DNA from: a bacterium
Lineage (GTDB): Bacteria; JAMOTN01
DNA: 32,946 nucleotides
Assembly (NCBI GenBank): GCA_027062325.1
Contig: JAMOTN010000046.1
Coordinates: forward strand, 1-32,946
Reading direction: 5' to 3'
Shown here: piece after piece, positions 16,362 through 24,088 of the stretch
Layout of the letters: every line of letters begins with the position of its first letter
Position numbering within the stretch: the stretch's first letter is position 1
Position numbers and translations under genes: made by a program
The notes under the pieces: model-generated
What the model saw: only the letters and a program-made list of their open reading frames with translations
Databases searched by the model: none
Told to the model about the DNA's origin: nothing

Positions 16362-19096
16362 TGTTTGGAAAGTTGATTGGAAGAATTAGAGTGTTCAGGT
16401 ATTGGTTTTATGTAGTGCTCATGGATATAGACTTTTTAACGGCTTATTGGTTGAAAAAGATATGGAGATATTTAAATGTACCGTATTTTGCACGTTTTTT
16501 TGTAGATTATGTGGTTTCCCCACTTCTTGCAGGTGTATTTGATGCACTAACAGAAGAAGAAAAAAAGACAGCGTGGCAGGCAAATGTTTATTTAAAATTA
16601 GAGTTACTTAAGCGAGATTTGGCTAAGGCTCTAAGAATGGCTCTTCAGTTTAGAGATGAATATTTTGTGGCTTTAATCTCTTTTAAGTTGAAACGTTATG
16701 ATATGGCTGTAAAGTACTCAGAAAATATTTCTAATAGACTAAAAAGAGCTGCATACTTCAAACTGGGTGAGTACGAAAAGGCCTACAAGATTGGTAAGTG
16801 GAAGTTTGCTTTGTTTTATGGAAAAGTTTTAAATGGTGAAAGTTTTAAGTTGGAAGAAGTTAGTTTATCCGAAAAAAAACATCTTTTGAAGTTGGCTTAC
16901 AAGGTAAAAAACTGGGAATTTATTTTCAATAATGCTGATAATCGTTACATTAAATACTTTGCGGGTTTAAAACTTGGTTTGTTGAGTGCCAAGGAAACTG
17001 AAGAATTGTTAAGGGGTTTGAATCCTGACTTTTCCTGGAATAGAGCTTTTGTCGTTTACGAAAAAGAGGATGGGAAGTGGAAACTTTATTTGGGATGGAG
17101 AAAGTGTTTTGAAGGTGAGTTTTTTAATGAGATGTCGTTTGCTTGCTCGTGTATTAATTTGGATGCTCTTGCTTCGAGTTGGTTGGAATTTGAGACACGA
17201 TTTAGTTTATTGAAGGAGCCGGTAGCTGTTCTTTGGAAAAATTTTAATGTTGGTAGATGGCGGGAAATTTTAGAAATTTTGAAGCTCGTAGGGATTGATT
17301 GGAATTATGCTGGAAAGTATTGGTTACCCTTTAAGGCTTTAAGATTTCTGAATTCTTTTTCAAAAAAATCGCGTATGGGGCGTGCTAAAAAGTTAGTTGT
17401 TCTTTGTGGAAAAAGGTGGAGGAGAGATTCGGAGGTAATGTTAAGGGTTTTTAAAAAGATAAACTATTGTCCTCGTTTAAATAGTGTGGAGGTATTTTTT
17501 GGATTGTTGCTGGCTTTCAGATTGTTAAAAAAGGGTCTTGATGAAGATAGAGTTTTCAATGCTTTAGAAAGTATGCTAGCAGAGAATAGAGATAATATAC
17601 GTAATTGTGCTACCTGCAAGTTAAATGAAAGTTGTAGTTTCAAGGTTTTGGATTATTCGGTAAAAAAGATTGATAAATATGAAGAATTATTGGCTGTTAA
17701 TAAATTTTATGAATTTGATACTTCTGAATTGATGGCTTACTGGGGAAAGAATACTTTGGCACTTCCTGAGAAACTTGAGCGTTTATTCAATGAATTTGGC
17801 CCTCGATCTTACTTGGAACCAAATGGTGTACGTATAAAGAGAAATGAGGAGAATGCAATTTTACTGTTTGATTTTTACTTTGAGGGGGTTTCATTATTAC
17901 TTGCAGAAATTTTAGGTTTTGATGTTGGAGCAGAATATGTGGATTATGATGTTGAAATAGTAGGTAAAGATACAGAGAGTATTGAACCTTTAGAATCGGA
18001 GTCTCTTAAAGCAGAAGAGTTGTCAAAGTTAATTTTTAAGTTGGGAGATAGAGAAGTAAAAATTCCAGATGTTTTGAAAGTTGAATTTGATCCTGCAGTC
18101 GTAAGTGGTTTTGTGAATAGGTTTTCAAAAAAGGAGCTTGTTGGATATATGCCTTCGCTTGATCCTACAGATGGGAGTTTTAGTTTGAAGAGATTTATGG
18201 ATGTAGTGGTTGGTAGGGATGATAAAGTTGTGAGTTTGTGGTTGCCAACAGCTTTGGATAGTAGTATTGAGTTGTTTAATGTTTTTAAAAGGGAAAAGGT
18301 GAGTTGGTTAGAAGGTTTTGGAGATAAACTGCTTGATAGGTTTAAGGAAAGATTAGGAAATATAGGATATTTGAAAAATTATATGATTGAGTTTTCTCAT
18401 GATCCAGCAGGATTTTTTGAGTTGAGTGTTTCCAGATTCTTTAAGAGATTGTCGGTTTATAAAAAAACACAGATATTTTTTAATGGCAAAGTGAAAAGAT
18501 TGTTGATGTGGTGGCCGTTTTGGCAACTCCTCGAAGAGTTTGAAGTTTTGTTGAAAAATTATATGAAAAAGGGAATAGAATTTATGTCGTACAGTTTCCT
18601 TGAAGGTTTTTTTGCAGGTTTTGAGGAAAGCATAGATGTTTTACTTGAAAATTTACAGTTGTGTGGAGCTTTGGATTTTGAAATTATTCAGAGTAGAGGA
18701 AGTGCCCCAAATGGCGAGAGTTTTACTAACAAAATAGATGAAATCTGGAATTATTTAGAATCAGAAGAAGAGTTGATGTTGGGAAGTGCACGATTTATTG
18801 AAAATTACAGAGTTGCCGTGGTTCTAAGAGAATTGGGACTAGCAGGATTGGATAAGCTTTGGCAGGTTAAATTGAGGATAACTCCGGCTAAGTTGTATTC
18901 TGAATTGAAAGATAAAGTTTCGGAAGAGAGTAAAACTGATTGGTTAGCTGGTTTATTTGGAATGGTTGTTGGTTGTGGAGGAGAAGGTGTTAAAATAAGA
19001 AAGTTTGATGCCGACAGATTTGCTCTCTACAAGAAGTTTCTATGGGAGTGGAGGAAAGAATTTCTCAAGTTTTTTGAAGTAAAAGAAGAGCGGTAG
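16361..19096 (+). CDS. Large 911-residue protein of unknown function, helical-repeat N-terminal half
   Basis: No family is recognised. The first ~60 residues are aromatic and moderately hydrophobic and might touch the membrane. Residues about 70-210 look like degenerate TPR/HEAT-type helical repeats (for example AVKYSENISNRLKRAAYFKLGEYEKAY in two parts). A Cys cluster C416-x2-C419-x5-C425 could bind a metal or form disulfides. The region about 520-640 is acidic and strand-rich (VEFDPAVVSGFV, GYMPSLDPTDGSF). The C-terminal part is mostly helical with many Trp/Phe. Its ATG overlaps the stop of the gene before by one base, and its TAG overlaps the GTG of the gene after, so all three are made together. 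Base composition is like the neighbours. Confidence 0.82.
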   Translation: MFGKLIGRIRVFRYWFYVVLMDIDFLTAYWLKKIWRYLNVPYFARFFVDYVVSPLLAGVFDALTEEEKKTAWQANVYLKLELLKRDLAKALRMALQFRDEYFVALISFKLKRYDMAVKYSENISNRLKRAAYFKLGEYEKAYKIGKWKFALFYGKVLNGESFKLEEVSLSEKKHLLKLAYKVKNWEFIFNNADNRYIKYFAGLKLGLLSAKETEELLRGLNPDFSWNRAFVVYEKEDGKWKLYLGWRKCFEGEFFNEMSFACSCINLDALASSWLEFETRFSLLKEPVAVLWKNFNVGRWREILEILKLVGIDWNYAGKYWLPFKALRFLNSFSKKSRMGRAKKLVVLCGKRWRRDSEVMLRVFKKINYCPRLNSVEVFFGLLLAFRLLKKGLDEDRVFNALESMLAENRDNIRNCATCKLNESCSFKVLDYSVKKIDKYEELLAVNKFYEFDTSELMAYWGKNTLALPEKLERLFNEFGPRSYLEPNGVRIKRNEENAILLFDFYFEGVSLLLAEILGFDVGAEYVDYDVEIVGKDTESIEPLESESLKAEELSKLIFKLGDREVKIPDVLKVEFDPAVVSGFVNRFSKKELVGYMPSLDPTDGSFSLKRFMDVVVGRDDKVVSLWLPTALDSSIELFNVFKREKVSWLEGFGDKLLDRFKERLGNIGYLKNYMIEFSHDPAGFFELSVSRFFKRLSVYKKTQIFFNGKVKRLLMWWPFWQLLEEFEVLLKNYMKKGIEFMSYSFLEGFFAGFEESIDVLLENLQLCGALDFEIIQSRGSAPNGESFTNKIDEIWNYLESEEELMLGSARFIENYRVAVVLRELGLAGLDKLWQVKLRITPAKLYSELKDKVSEESKTDWLAGLFGMVVGCGGEGVKIRKFDADRFALYKKFLWEWRKEFLKFFEVKEER

Positions 19097-20127
19097 TGAA
19101 GGAAGATTTTAACTTTATCTCTGAGAGTGAAGGGAAGAAGATGAGTTTTATCGAGGTTGTGTTAATAAATACTCTTCATAGATTGAAATTACTTGTTAGG
19201 GAGAAAGAGTATTTATTTCAAGCTTTAGGACTATACTTTTTTATGGCACTTTTGTTTTTCTCGCTTGGCGTATGGGGAACAGTTGTAGAAATTCAGAGTG
19301 GATGGGTTAAAAAGATATATTCACGTTATAGGTCTTACCAAAGATTTGAAGGTGCTAGAGGTGTCTATGAGACGGAAGCCGAATTGGTTATAGGACGTGA
19401 TACTTTCCCCGTAAAAATTGTAGGACGGACGGATCAAAAAAAAGTGTTATTTGGAAGTTATTTTAAAAGGTACAGAAGAGCTAAGGGAATTTTAATTGGT
19501 TTGGATAGAGTGAATGTGAAGTTGGAGCATTTTTTTACAACGGGGTATGAAGATGTAGATAAGTTTATTGTTATTGCTCCAATTGAGTTGGCGTGGAAAA
19601 TAGATATGGCTTCTGGAGTTTACAGTTGGTGGGAATCTGATAAGATACCATCTGCTTTGAGAAACAGTGCGAGGGCAACTGTTGAGGATGTTTATTTTAC
19701 TAAATATGGAGTGGGAAGATTTGAAGTATTGGAGAGTGAGATAGTATCTGTAATAGGTTTTTTGGGAGTTGTGAGTGTTATGTTACTCAGTTATTCTGCT
19801 TCTCTTGGATTGCGCAAGAGATTTGTCAATCTTGATTTGATTTGGAGAGTTAAAAGGGCTAGTTTTTTTTCTTGGAGAAAAATTCCGCAAGTGGCTTGGT
19901 TCACTTTGTTTATGATGACTTATATGGGCATTGTTATTCTGGCTTACTTTACTGCCCAGGGAACAGCTATTTATATATCACAAACAGAGGTGATGAAATA
20001 TTTTAGGGATGTGTATGGAATAAATGAGTTAAGAATTACACTGAGCTTAAATTTTATAATAGCGATAATTTTAGTTATGAGTCTTACTTCGGTTTTAATT
20101 GCTTTTTCTAAAGAAAGGATTTTTTGA
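19096..20127 (+). CDS. Four-helix membrane protein with FtsX-like permease topology
   Basis: Predicted membrane helices lie near residues 43-62, 215-236, 266-288 and 315-338. Between the first and second is a ~150-residue extracytoplasmic domain. One helix, an outside domain, then three helices is the layout of FtsX/MacB-type ABC permeases, and the segment after helix 2 (SASLGLRKRFVNLDLIWRVKR) recalls the coupling region of that superfamily. Similarity is otherwise weak and no ABC ATPase gene is nearby. The GTG start overlaps the previous stop (TAGTG). An ATG at 19141 with GAAGGGAAG just upstream is a credible alternative, giving 328 aa. It is the last gene of the three-gene operon and is followed by a hairpin. 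Confidence 0.6.
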   Translation: MKEDFNFISESEGKKMSFIEVVLINTLHRLKLLVREKEYLFQALGLYFFMALLFFSLGVWGTVVEIQSGWVKKIYSRYRSYQRFEGARGVYETEAELVIGRDTFPVKIVGRTDQKKVLFGSYFKRYRRAKGILIGLDRVNVKLEHFFTTGYEDVDKFIVIAPIELAWKIDMASGVYSWWESDKIPSALRNSARATVEDVYFTKYGVGRFEVLESEIVSVIGFLGVVSVMLLSYSASLGLRKRFVNLDLIWRVKRASFFSWRKIPQVAWFTLFMMTYMGIVILAYFTAQGTAIYISQTEVMKYFRDVYGINELRITLSLNFIIAIILVMSLTSVLIAFSKERIF

Positions 20128-20135
20128 AAGAACAA

Positions 20136-20162
20136 GGGTGCAGGACTTTAAGCCCCGCACCC
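20136..20162. terminator. Hairpin between convergent genes, probable terminator
   Basis: GGGTGC at 20136-20141 pairs with GCACCC at 20157-20162, and inner GG/CC pairs can lengthen the stem after one mismatch. On the plus strand little T follows (CTAATATTTATT). On the minus strand the T-rich TTGTTCTTTC follows, so it fits best as the end of the heat-shock gene transcript, possibly serving both directions. Confidence 0.6.
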
Positions 20163-20213
20163 CTAATATTTATTAATGACAAGGTCTTGACGGGACTGTT
20201 CTCCACTGATTAT

Positions 20214-20669
20214 TTACTTTTTAATGGGGATCTTTTTAGTTTTCTCTTCTTCTTTCTTGGGGATACGAATTACTAGTATTCCGTTTTTGAACTCTGCTTC
20301 TGCTTTGTCAAAGTCAACATTTTTGGGAAGGCGAATACTTCTTTCAAATTTTCCATAGGATATTTCACTAAAAAGGTAATTTTCTCCTTCCTTCACTTCT
20401 TCTTTTTTGCGTTCTCCTTTAATAGTCAACACATCACCTTTTACATTCAGTTCGATGTTTTCTTCCTCAATTCCAGGAAGTTCTACCTTCAATACCATTT
20501 CATTTTCCTTGTCGATTAGCTCCATGGCGGGAAAAGATGCGGCAGTTTCATACCGAACTATATCCGGTATGAACTCAGACAGAATTTTATCGGTTAATCT
20601 GAAGATGTCTCTTATTGGACTAACTCCAAATTCTTCCATATTATTTGGTTTTCTTGGCCATCTGTTCAT
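20214..20669 (-). CDS. Small heat-shock protein (Hsp20/alpha-crystallin family)
   Basis: These ATP-independent chaperones hold unfolding proteins in large oligomers in the cytoplasm. The 151-residue product has a short N-terminal arm, then an alpha-crystallin domain starting near residue 46 (ELIDKENEMVLKVELPGI) and including GDVLTIKGERK and FKNGILVIRIPK. It ends with the oligomer-forming IxI motif as IPI in KKIPIKK. The minus-strand AGGAGGG just before the ATG is an excellent ribosome binding site. No CIRCE operator is present upstream. It reads in the same direction as prmA after a 135-nt gap and so may have its own promoter, though I see no convincing boxes. Confidence 0.96.
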   Translation of the reverse strand: MNRWPRKPNNMEEFGVSPIRDIFRLTDKILSEFIPDIVRYETAASFPAMELIDKENEMVLKVELPGIEEENIELNVKGDVLTIKGERKKEEVKEGENYLFSEISYGKFERSIRLPKNVDFDKAEAEFKNGILVIRIPKKEEEKTKKIPIKK

Positions 20670-20804
20670 TTTACATCCCTCCTTTTTTCAATTTGTGTTT
20701 TGTCAATGTTTCCACTTTTTATTTTTGCAAAATGCGTGCCTAAGATTTTGTAGAATTTATCAACAGTTAGCTTAGTAGTGTTGTTTCATATTTCAATGAT
20801 AGTT
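20670..20804. other. Non-coding gap between prmA and the heat-shock gene
   Basis: This 135-nt stretch is AT-rich and holds the heat-shock gene's ribosome binding site at its low-coordinate end. I find no inverted repeat, terminator or clear sigma-70 or heat-shock promoter in it on the minus strand. Confidence 0.5.
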
Positions 20805-21668
20805 TCATTTTGTAAATTCAAGTACGGCGGAATACCACATAGCTGAATTTTCTTCTTCAACTACGAATTTTCCCCACTCCTTTTTGAATTCTGATACCTC
20901 TTCTTCTAATATCCCACTCACTATGAGTTTTTTCACTCTGTTTTTTAGATCTGGTATGAGTTTCTTGAGAACACTCCAAAGGATATTGGCAGCTCCTAAA
21001 TCAAATTTTTTGTCTTCACGTATGGCTTTTGTACCCTCACATATGATTACTTTTACGGAACTTTTATTTTCTTTAAGATTTTCTGCAAGGGAGAAGATAC
21101 AAGATTTATCAATTTCTGTTGCTAATACATCCTTAATACCAAGTTTTTCAGCGGCAATTGATAAAATACCGCTTCCTGTGCCGATGTCCAAAAATGAAGA
21201 GCTTTCTTTAGCATATTTTTGTAGGAACTTCAAGCAAGCTCTGGTTGTTGGATGATGACCTGTTCCAAATGCTCCGAAGCCTTCTATTGTGATTACAATA
21301 TTATTCGAAGTTGCTTCTTCTGGTGTTTCCTTATCAGCTGGCTTAACAAGGATTATTCCAACTTTTACGGGTTCGAACTCCTGTTTTTGCAGCTGATTTA
21401 ATTCGTTTTCATCTAAGGCTTCTATGTGATATTCGAATTTTCCGAATAGTTCTTCTAACTCCTTCCAAGCCTTCATTGCATCTGAGAACTCTGCAAAGTA
21501 AGCTTTGGCATAGGGGCGTGAAGACTTTGGAACGACACCTGTAAGACCGGGAAAGTCTTCCTCTCTTAAATCTTCGTATTCACAACCTCCTGTCTTCTCG
21601 ACTAGATAAGCAACGATAGGTTCAATCAACAACTTATCTTTGGGGTATATTGTTAATGAAACAGGCAT
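20805..21668 (-). CDS. prmA: Ribosomal protein L11 methyltransferase (PrmA)
   Basis: PrmA methylates ribosomal protein L11 with S-adenosylmethionine. The N-terminal ~110 residues form the substrate-recognition domain. The family signature FGAFGTGHHPTTRACL precedes the SAM-binding motif LDIGTGSGILSIAA, followed by an acidic motif (TEID), AANIL and an SGIL segment. I chose ATG 21668 because GGAGGTGAT (minus strand, 21681-21673), a near-perfect anti-16S match, sits 4 nt before it. An in-frame GTG at 21677 lies inside that site. At 287 aa it is normal length. It follows trmI by 23 nt and is probably transcribed with it. Confidence 0.95.
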   Translation of the reverse strand: MPVSLTIYPKDKLLIEPIVAYLVEKTGGCEYEDLREEDFPGLTGVVPKSSRPYAKAYFAEFSDAMKAWKELEELFGKFEYHIEALDENELNQLQKQEFEPVKVGIILVKPADKETPEEATSNNIVITIEGFGAFGTGHHPTTRACLKFLQKYAKESSSFLDIGTGSGILSIAAEKLGIKDVLATEIDKSCIFSLAENLKENKSSVKVIICEGTKAIREDKKFDLGAANILWSVLKKLIPDLKNRVKKLIVSGILEEEVSEFKKEWGKFVVEEENSAMWYSAVLEFTK

Positions 21669-21691
21669 TTTTATCACCTCCGGGGGTATTG

Positions 21692-22432
21692 TTAAATAAT
21701 TTTGAAAGTTTGAACCAGAAAGGCAGTGTGTGCAATCATCCTATCTGTTGGACGCAGCGCTTTAGGGTTCGGATTCCATTCACGGTGCAAAATCTCTAAT
21801 ATCCGGGTAGCAACGAATTTTTTTGTTTTTAAAGTTTCCAAAAGCTCTATAATTTGAGTTGTTGTTGGAACTAGAAATACTACTGATTTGCCAGGTTTTA
21901 GGACTTTGTATACAGCTTCTACCATAGCAAAAGGTTCCGGAACATCTATGAAGACAGCATCTGCTATTTCATCTTGGATAGGGAACTTCTCTTTTATGTC
22001 GGCATTTATCAAGTGATAGTTGTTGAATTGTGAGAATTTTTTTAAGTTTTGTTTTGCAATATTAATAAAAGAAAAACGCCTTTCAAAGCTAAGTAGTTTC
22101 CCTGTAGGGCCAATCATGTTTGAAAAAAATATCGATGCTGATCCCGAACCTGTTCCACATTCCACTACTGTACTTCCAATACGAAGATCCATGAGAAAGG
22201 GCAGCATAGCTAATTCTTTTGGAAATAGGATTTGTGTCTTCCTGTCAAGTTTTTTTATAATGTCCTCCAGCGTTGGATAGAGTATGTGAGCTTTAATTCC
22301 TTTATTTGATTGTATTGTTTGGCCGTAATTTTGTGAAATCTCTTCTTCTGGAAAAGTTCCCTTATCAGTGTGAACAGAATGGAGTTTTGAGATTAGGAAT
22401 TTGCGTTTTTTGTCTATTCTTATTAACTTCAC
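21692..22432 (-). CDS. trmI: tRNA (adenine(58)-N1)-methyltransferase TrmI
   Basis: TrmI makes m1A58 in the T-loop of tRNAs, which supports growth at high temperature in Thermus. The sequence shows the N-terminal small beta domain, QILFPKELAML, the SAM-binding motif VVECGTGSGSASIFF, the acidic FERR after it, the catalytic-region motif DAVFIDVPEPF, then a late HREWNPNPKALRPTDRMIAH segment with HTAFL, all as in the family. Length 246 aa is normal. The GTG start overlaps the stop of the pseudopilin-like gene by 4 nt (GTGA), and AGGTGA lies 6 nt upstream. It is followed by prmA, so two translation-machinery methyltransferases are paired. Confidence 0.93.
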   Translation of the reverse strand: MKLIRIDKKRKFLISKLHSVHTDKGTFPEEEISQNYGQTIQSNKGIKAHILYPTLEDIIKKLDRKTQILFPKELAMLPFLMDLRIGSTVVECGTGSGSASIFFSNMIGPTGKLLSFERRFSFINIAKQNLKKFSQFNNYHLINADIKEKFPIQDEIADAVFIDVPEPFAMVEAVYKVLKPGKSVVFLVPTTTQIIELLETLKTKKFVATRILEILHREWNPNPKALRPTDRMIAHTAFLVQTFKII

Positions 22433-22980
22433 TTCAATTCACCTGCCAGAATTTTTTCTGCTTGAGAGGGAATAGTTTTGTGTAGAGAAAAAAGCAGATT
22501 ATCTTTATAAAAAACTTGAAATTCAAACATAAAAATTTTTGATCTGGTTACGCTATCGTCCAACTCTTTATCGTGAATCAATACTTTGCCATTTGAGAAG
22601 TAGTAAGGGATAAATTTTATCTCTACGCTATCCGGGAGGTGAATGAAATTTGTTCTGCCAGCTTTTGAAATTTGAATTTTTGATTTTGAAAACTCTACAG
22701 TCATTGTTTCCTCCTCGGCTATTGATGCAACTGGAGGTTTTAGTTTGAAAGATATGAAGTTTGATTTGCAACGTGTGACTTCCGAGACATTTTCTAACAG
22801 ATCGCCCAATTTAGTTATGGCTTTATAAGAAAAGAGAAGACGAGATGTTTTCTCTTCTAAAAAAATTCCGCGTTTGTTGATATAAAGCCATACCTGATTT
22901 ATGACGATTCCAATAAAAGAAGCTATTGCAATAGAGATTAAAACCTCTGGTAATGTGAAGGAGTGAATTTTGTACCTCAT
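22429..22980 (-). CDS. Pseudopilin-like protein with type IV prepilin N-terminus
   Basis: The N-terminus MRYKIHS-FTLPEVLISIAI has a short basic leader, then FTLPE and a ~20-residue hydrophobic helix, the class III signal of type IV pilins and type II secretion pseudopilins. Glu at position +5, needed for assembly, is present. The residue before the cleavage point is Ser where prepilin peptidase normally needs Gly, so processing may be weak or absent. The remaining ~155 residues are a beta-rich globular domain I cannot assign. No other pilus gene is near. No ribosome binding site precedes the ATG, and a TATAAT (22994-22989) ends only 8 nt before it. Its stop overlaps the trmI start. Confidence 0.75.
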   Translation of the reverse strand: MRYKIHSFTLPEVLISIAIASFIGIVINQVWLYINKRGIFLEEKTSRLLFSYKAITKLGDLLENVSEVTRCKSNFISFKLKPPVASIAEEETMTVEFSKSKIQISKAGRTNFIHLPDSVEIKFIPYYFSNGKVLIHDKELDDSVTRSKIFMFEFQVFYKDNLLFSLHKTIPSQAEKILAGELK

Positions 22981-22988
22981 CAGGAGTA

Positions 22989-22994
22989 ATTATA
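22989..22994 (-). promoter_or_regulatory. -10 element in the 18-bp divergent gap
   Basis: A perfect TATAAT reads toward the pseudopilin-like gene and ends 8 nt before its ATG, so the mRNA would start about 2 nt from the start codon. There is no good -35 box 17-18 bp upstream, where the plus-strand gene already begins. Confidence 0.4.
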
Positions 22995-22998
22995 CACT

Positions 22999-23445
22999 AT
23001 GGAGAGCACAATAATCTTGGTAGCTTTAATTTTGTTTGGGTTTTCAGTGTTTTTGGGTTTTATAAATTATATAGTTGGAAAACCATTAATAGCGGCACTT
23101 ATGAGTGTTTTTGGTATCTACATAAATTTTCTTGCGGGTATGGCAGTATTTCTTGTTTTGAATGAACTTTTATCATATTTTGTGAGGAATGCTGTAGGAA
23201 TGCGGCGCATGGTTGAAGTGCCAGATTTAACCCCTAAGGAAGTTATACTGAGAAGAAAAGCTATTAAGCGCACTCTTGGATTTGAATTAGGAGGAAAGGA
23301 GAATCTTATTGAGGGATCAAAGGTAAAGAGTTCTGAAGGAGGTACAAGGAGTTCCCAAGGTACTCCTAATATTCCCAACTTACCTGAAGGAATGAATATG
23401 GAAGATTTAACAAATGCTTTGAAGTTGCTAGGGGGGATGCAATGA
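22999..23445 (+). CDS. Small membrane protein of unknown function
   Basis: The 148-residue product has two hydrophobic helices, about residues 3-25 and 30-60, with a short turn (NYIVGKP) between them. A basic cytoplasmic-type segment follows (VILRRKAIKRTL), then a Ser/Gly/Pro-rich flexible part and a final short helix ending NALKLLGGMQ. I do not recognise a family. AGGAG at 22982-22986 lies 12 nt before the ATG. It starts 18 bp from the divergent pseudopilin-like gene, so the two may be controlled together. Its stop codon lies at the base of a strong hairpin. Confidence 0.7.
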   Translation: MESTIILVALILFGFSVFLGFINYIVGKPLIAALMSVFGIYINFLAGMAVFLVLNELLSYFVRNAVGMRRMVEVPDLTPKEVILRRKAIKRTLGFELGGKENLIEGSKVKSSEGGTRSSQGTPNIPNLPEGMNMEDLTNALKLLGGMQ

Positions 23446-23457
23446 TCCCCCCATTTT
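23431..23457 (+). terminator. Hairpin overlapping the stop codon of the small membrane protein gene
   Basis: GGGGGGAT (23431-23438) pairs with ATCCCCCC (23445-23452) around a 6-nt loop (GCAATG). The TGA stop spans loop and stem (23443-23445). A short T run (ATTTT, 23454-23458) follows, so it is probably a terminator, with a weak T tract. Confidence 0.65.
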
Positions 23458-23475
23458 AGAAAATTGACGAAAGAT

Positions 23476-24000
23476 TTATTTACCAAAAAGTTTGTTCCAT
23501 ATTCTTTTCCACCAGCTTTCTTCTTTCTTTTGCTCTTGAGATGGGTGAGATGGGGTTGTGTTAGCAGGTTTGGAGGTAACAGTATTCTCTTCAGTTTTAG
23601 GTTTTAATAACACCTTTTCTAACTTTGGAAGATTGAAGCCTATAATTTGATCTTTCATTGTTTTATCTTTGGAGAGAATAATTGTTGTGGGAACTCCTCT
23701 AATCATAAATTGCCTAAAGAGAGGAATGGCTGCTGGAATGTAATCGAATTGGTTATCTACCATCTGCTGCGTCATTTCACGAGATACCGGTGTTACAATA
23801 ACAATTCTTACATTTGGATTTAATTTTTCTTTATTCTCTTTTAGCCATGAAATAAGTTTTATGCAGTAAGGACAATGATTTGAGACAAAAGCAAGAGCGA
23901 TTTCCTTGTCGTTTGGAATTGATTCCAAATCGGTGAATTCTGTTCCCAAAATTGTGAATGTTAGTAACAATGTGAAAAGCAATGCGTACCTGAATTTCAT
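23476..24000 (-). CDS. Exported thioredoxin-fold protein with CPYC motif
   Basis: A signal peptide or N-terminal anchor (residues 4-20) is followed by a thioredoxin-like domain with the redox motif C43-P-Y-C46 in SNHCPYC and a cis-Pro in IRGVPTTII. CPYC is the glutaredoxin/Dsb-like type, so a role in disulfide chemistry outside the cytoplasm is likely. After about residue 125 comes a Thr/Ser/Pro/Lys-rich linker, then a C-terminal helix WWKRIWNKLFGK, cationic and Trp-rich. I chose ATG 24000, 8 nt after GGAG. An in-frame GTG at 24009 directly follows the GGA and leaves no spacing. It stands alone on its strand. Confidence 0.82.
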   Translation of the reverse strand: MKFRYALLFTLLLTFTILGTEFTDLESIPNDKEIALAFVSNHCPYCIKLISWLKENKEKLNPNVRIVIVTPVSREMTQQMVDNQFDYIPAAIPLFRQFMIRGVPTTIILSKDKTMKDQIIGFNLPKLEKVLLKPKTEENTVTSKPANTTPSHPSQEQKKEESWWKRIWNKLFGK

Positions 24001-24028
24001 CTCAACCACTCCTTGTTGATTTTTTAGT

Positions 24029-24034
24029 TATAAT
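24029..24034 (+). promoter_or_regulatory. Possible -10 element before the TPR gene
   Basis: TATAAT lies in the AT-rich 88-bp divergent gap. A second TATACA is at 24041-24046, 19 bp after a TTGATT at 24016-24021. Neither has a well-spaced strong -35 box. A TATAAT also reads on the minus strand (24042-24037) toward the thioredoxin-like gene. Confidence 0.3.
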
Positions 24035-24088
24035 AAATTATATACAAAAGTTGCTTTCTTTCCTAAGATATTTGGGAGGTGTAAGTTT

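Noticed and set aside
20670-20804. Looked for a CIRCE or other heat-shock operator before the Hsp20 gene
   Set aside because: No TTAGCACTC-N9-GAGTGCTAA or other convincing inverted repeat is present.
21370-21381. GGTTCGAACTCC, like a tRNA T-loop
   Set aside because: It lies inside the prmA reading frame, and no acceptor stem, anticodon arm or CCA can be fitted around it.
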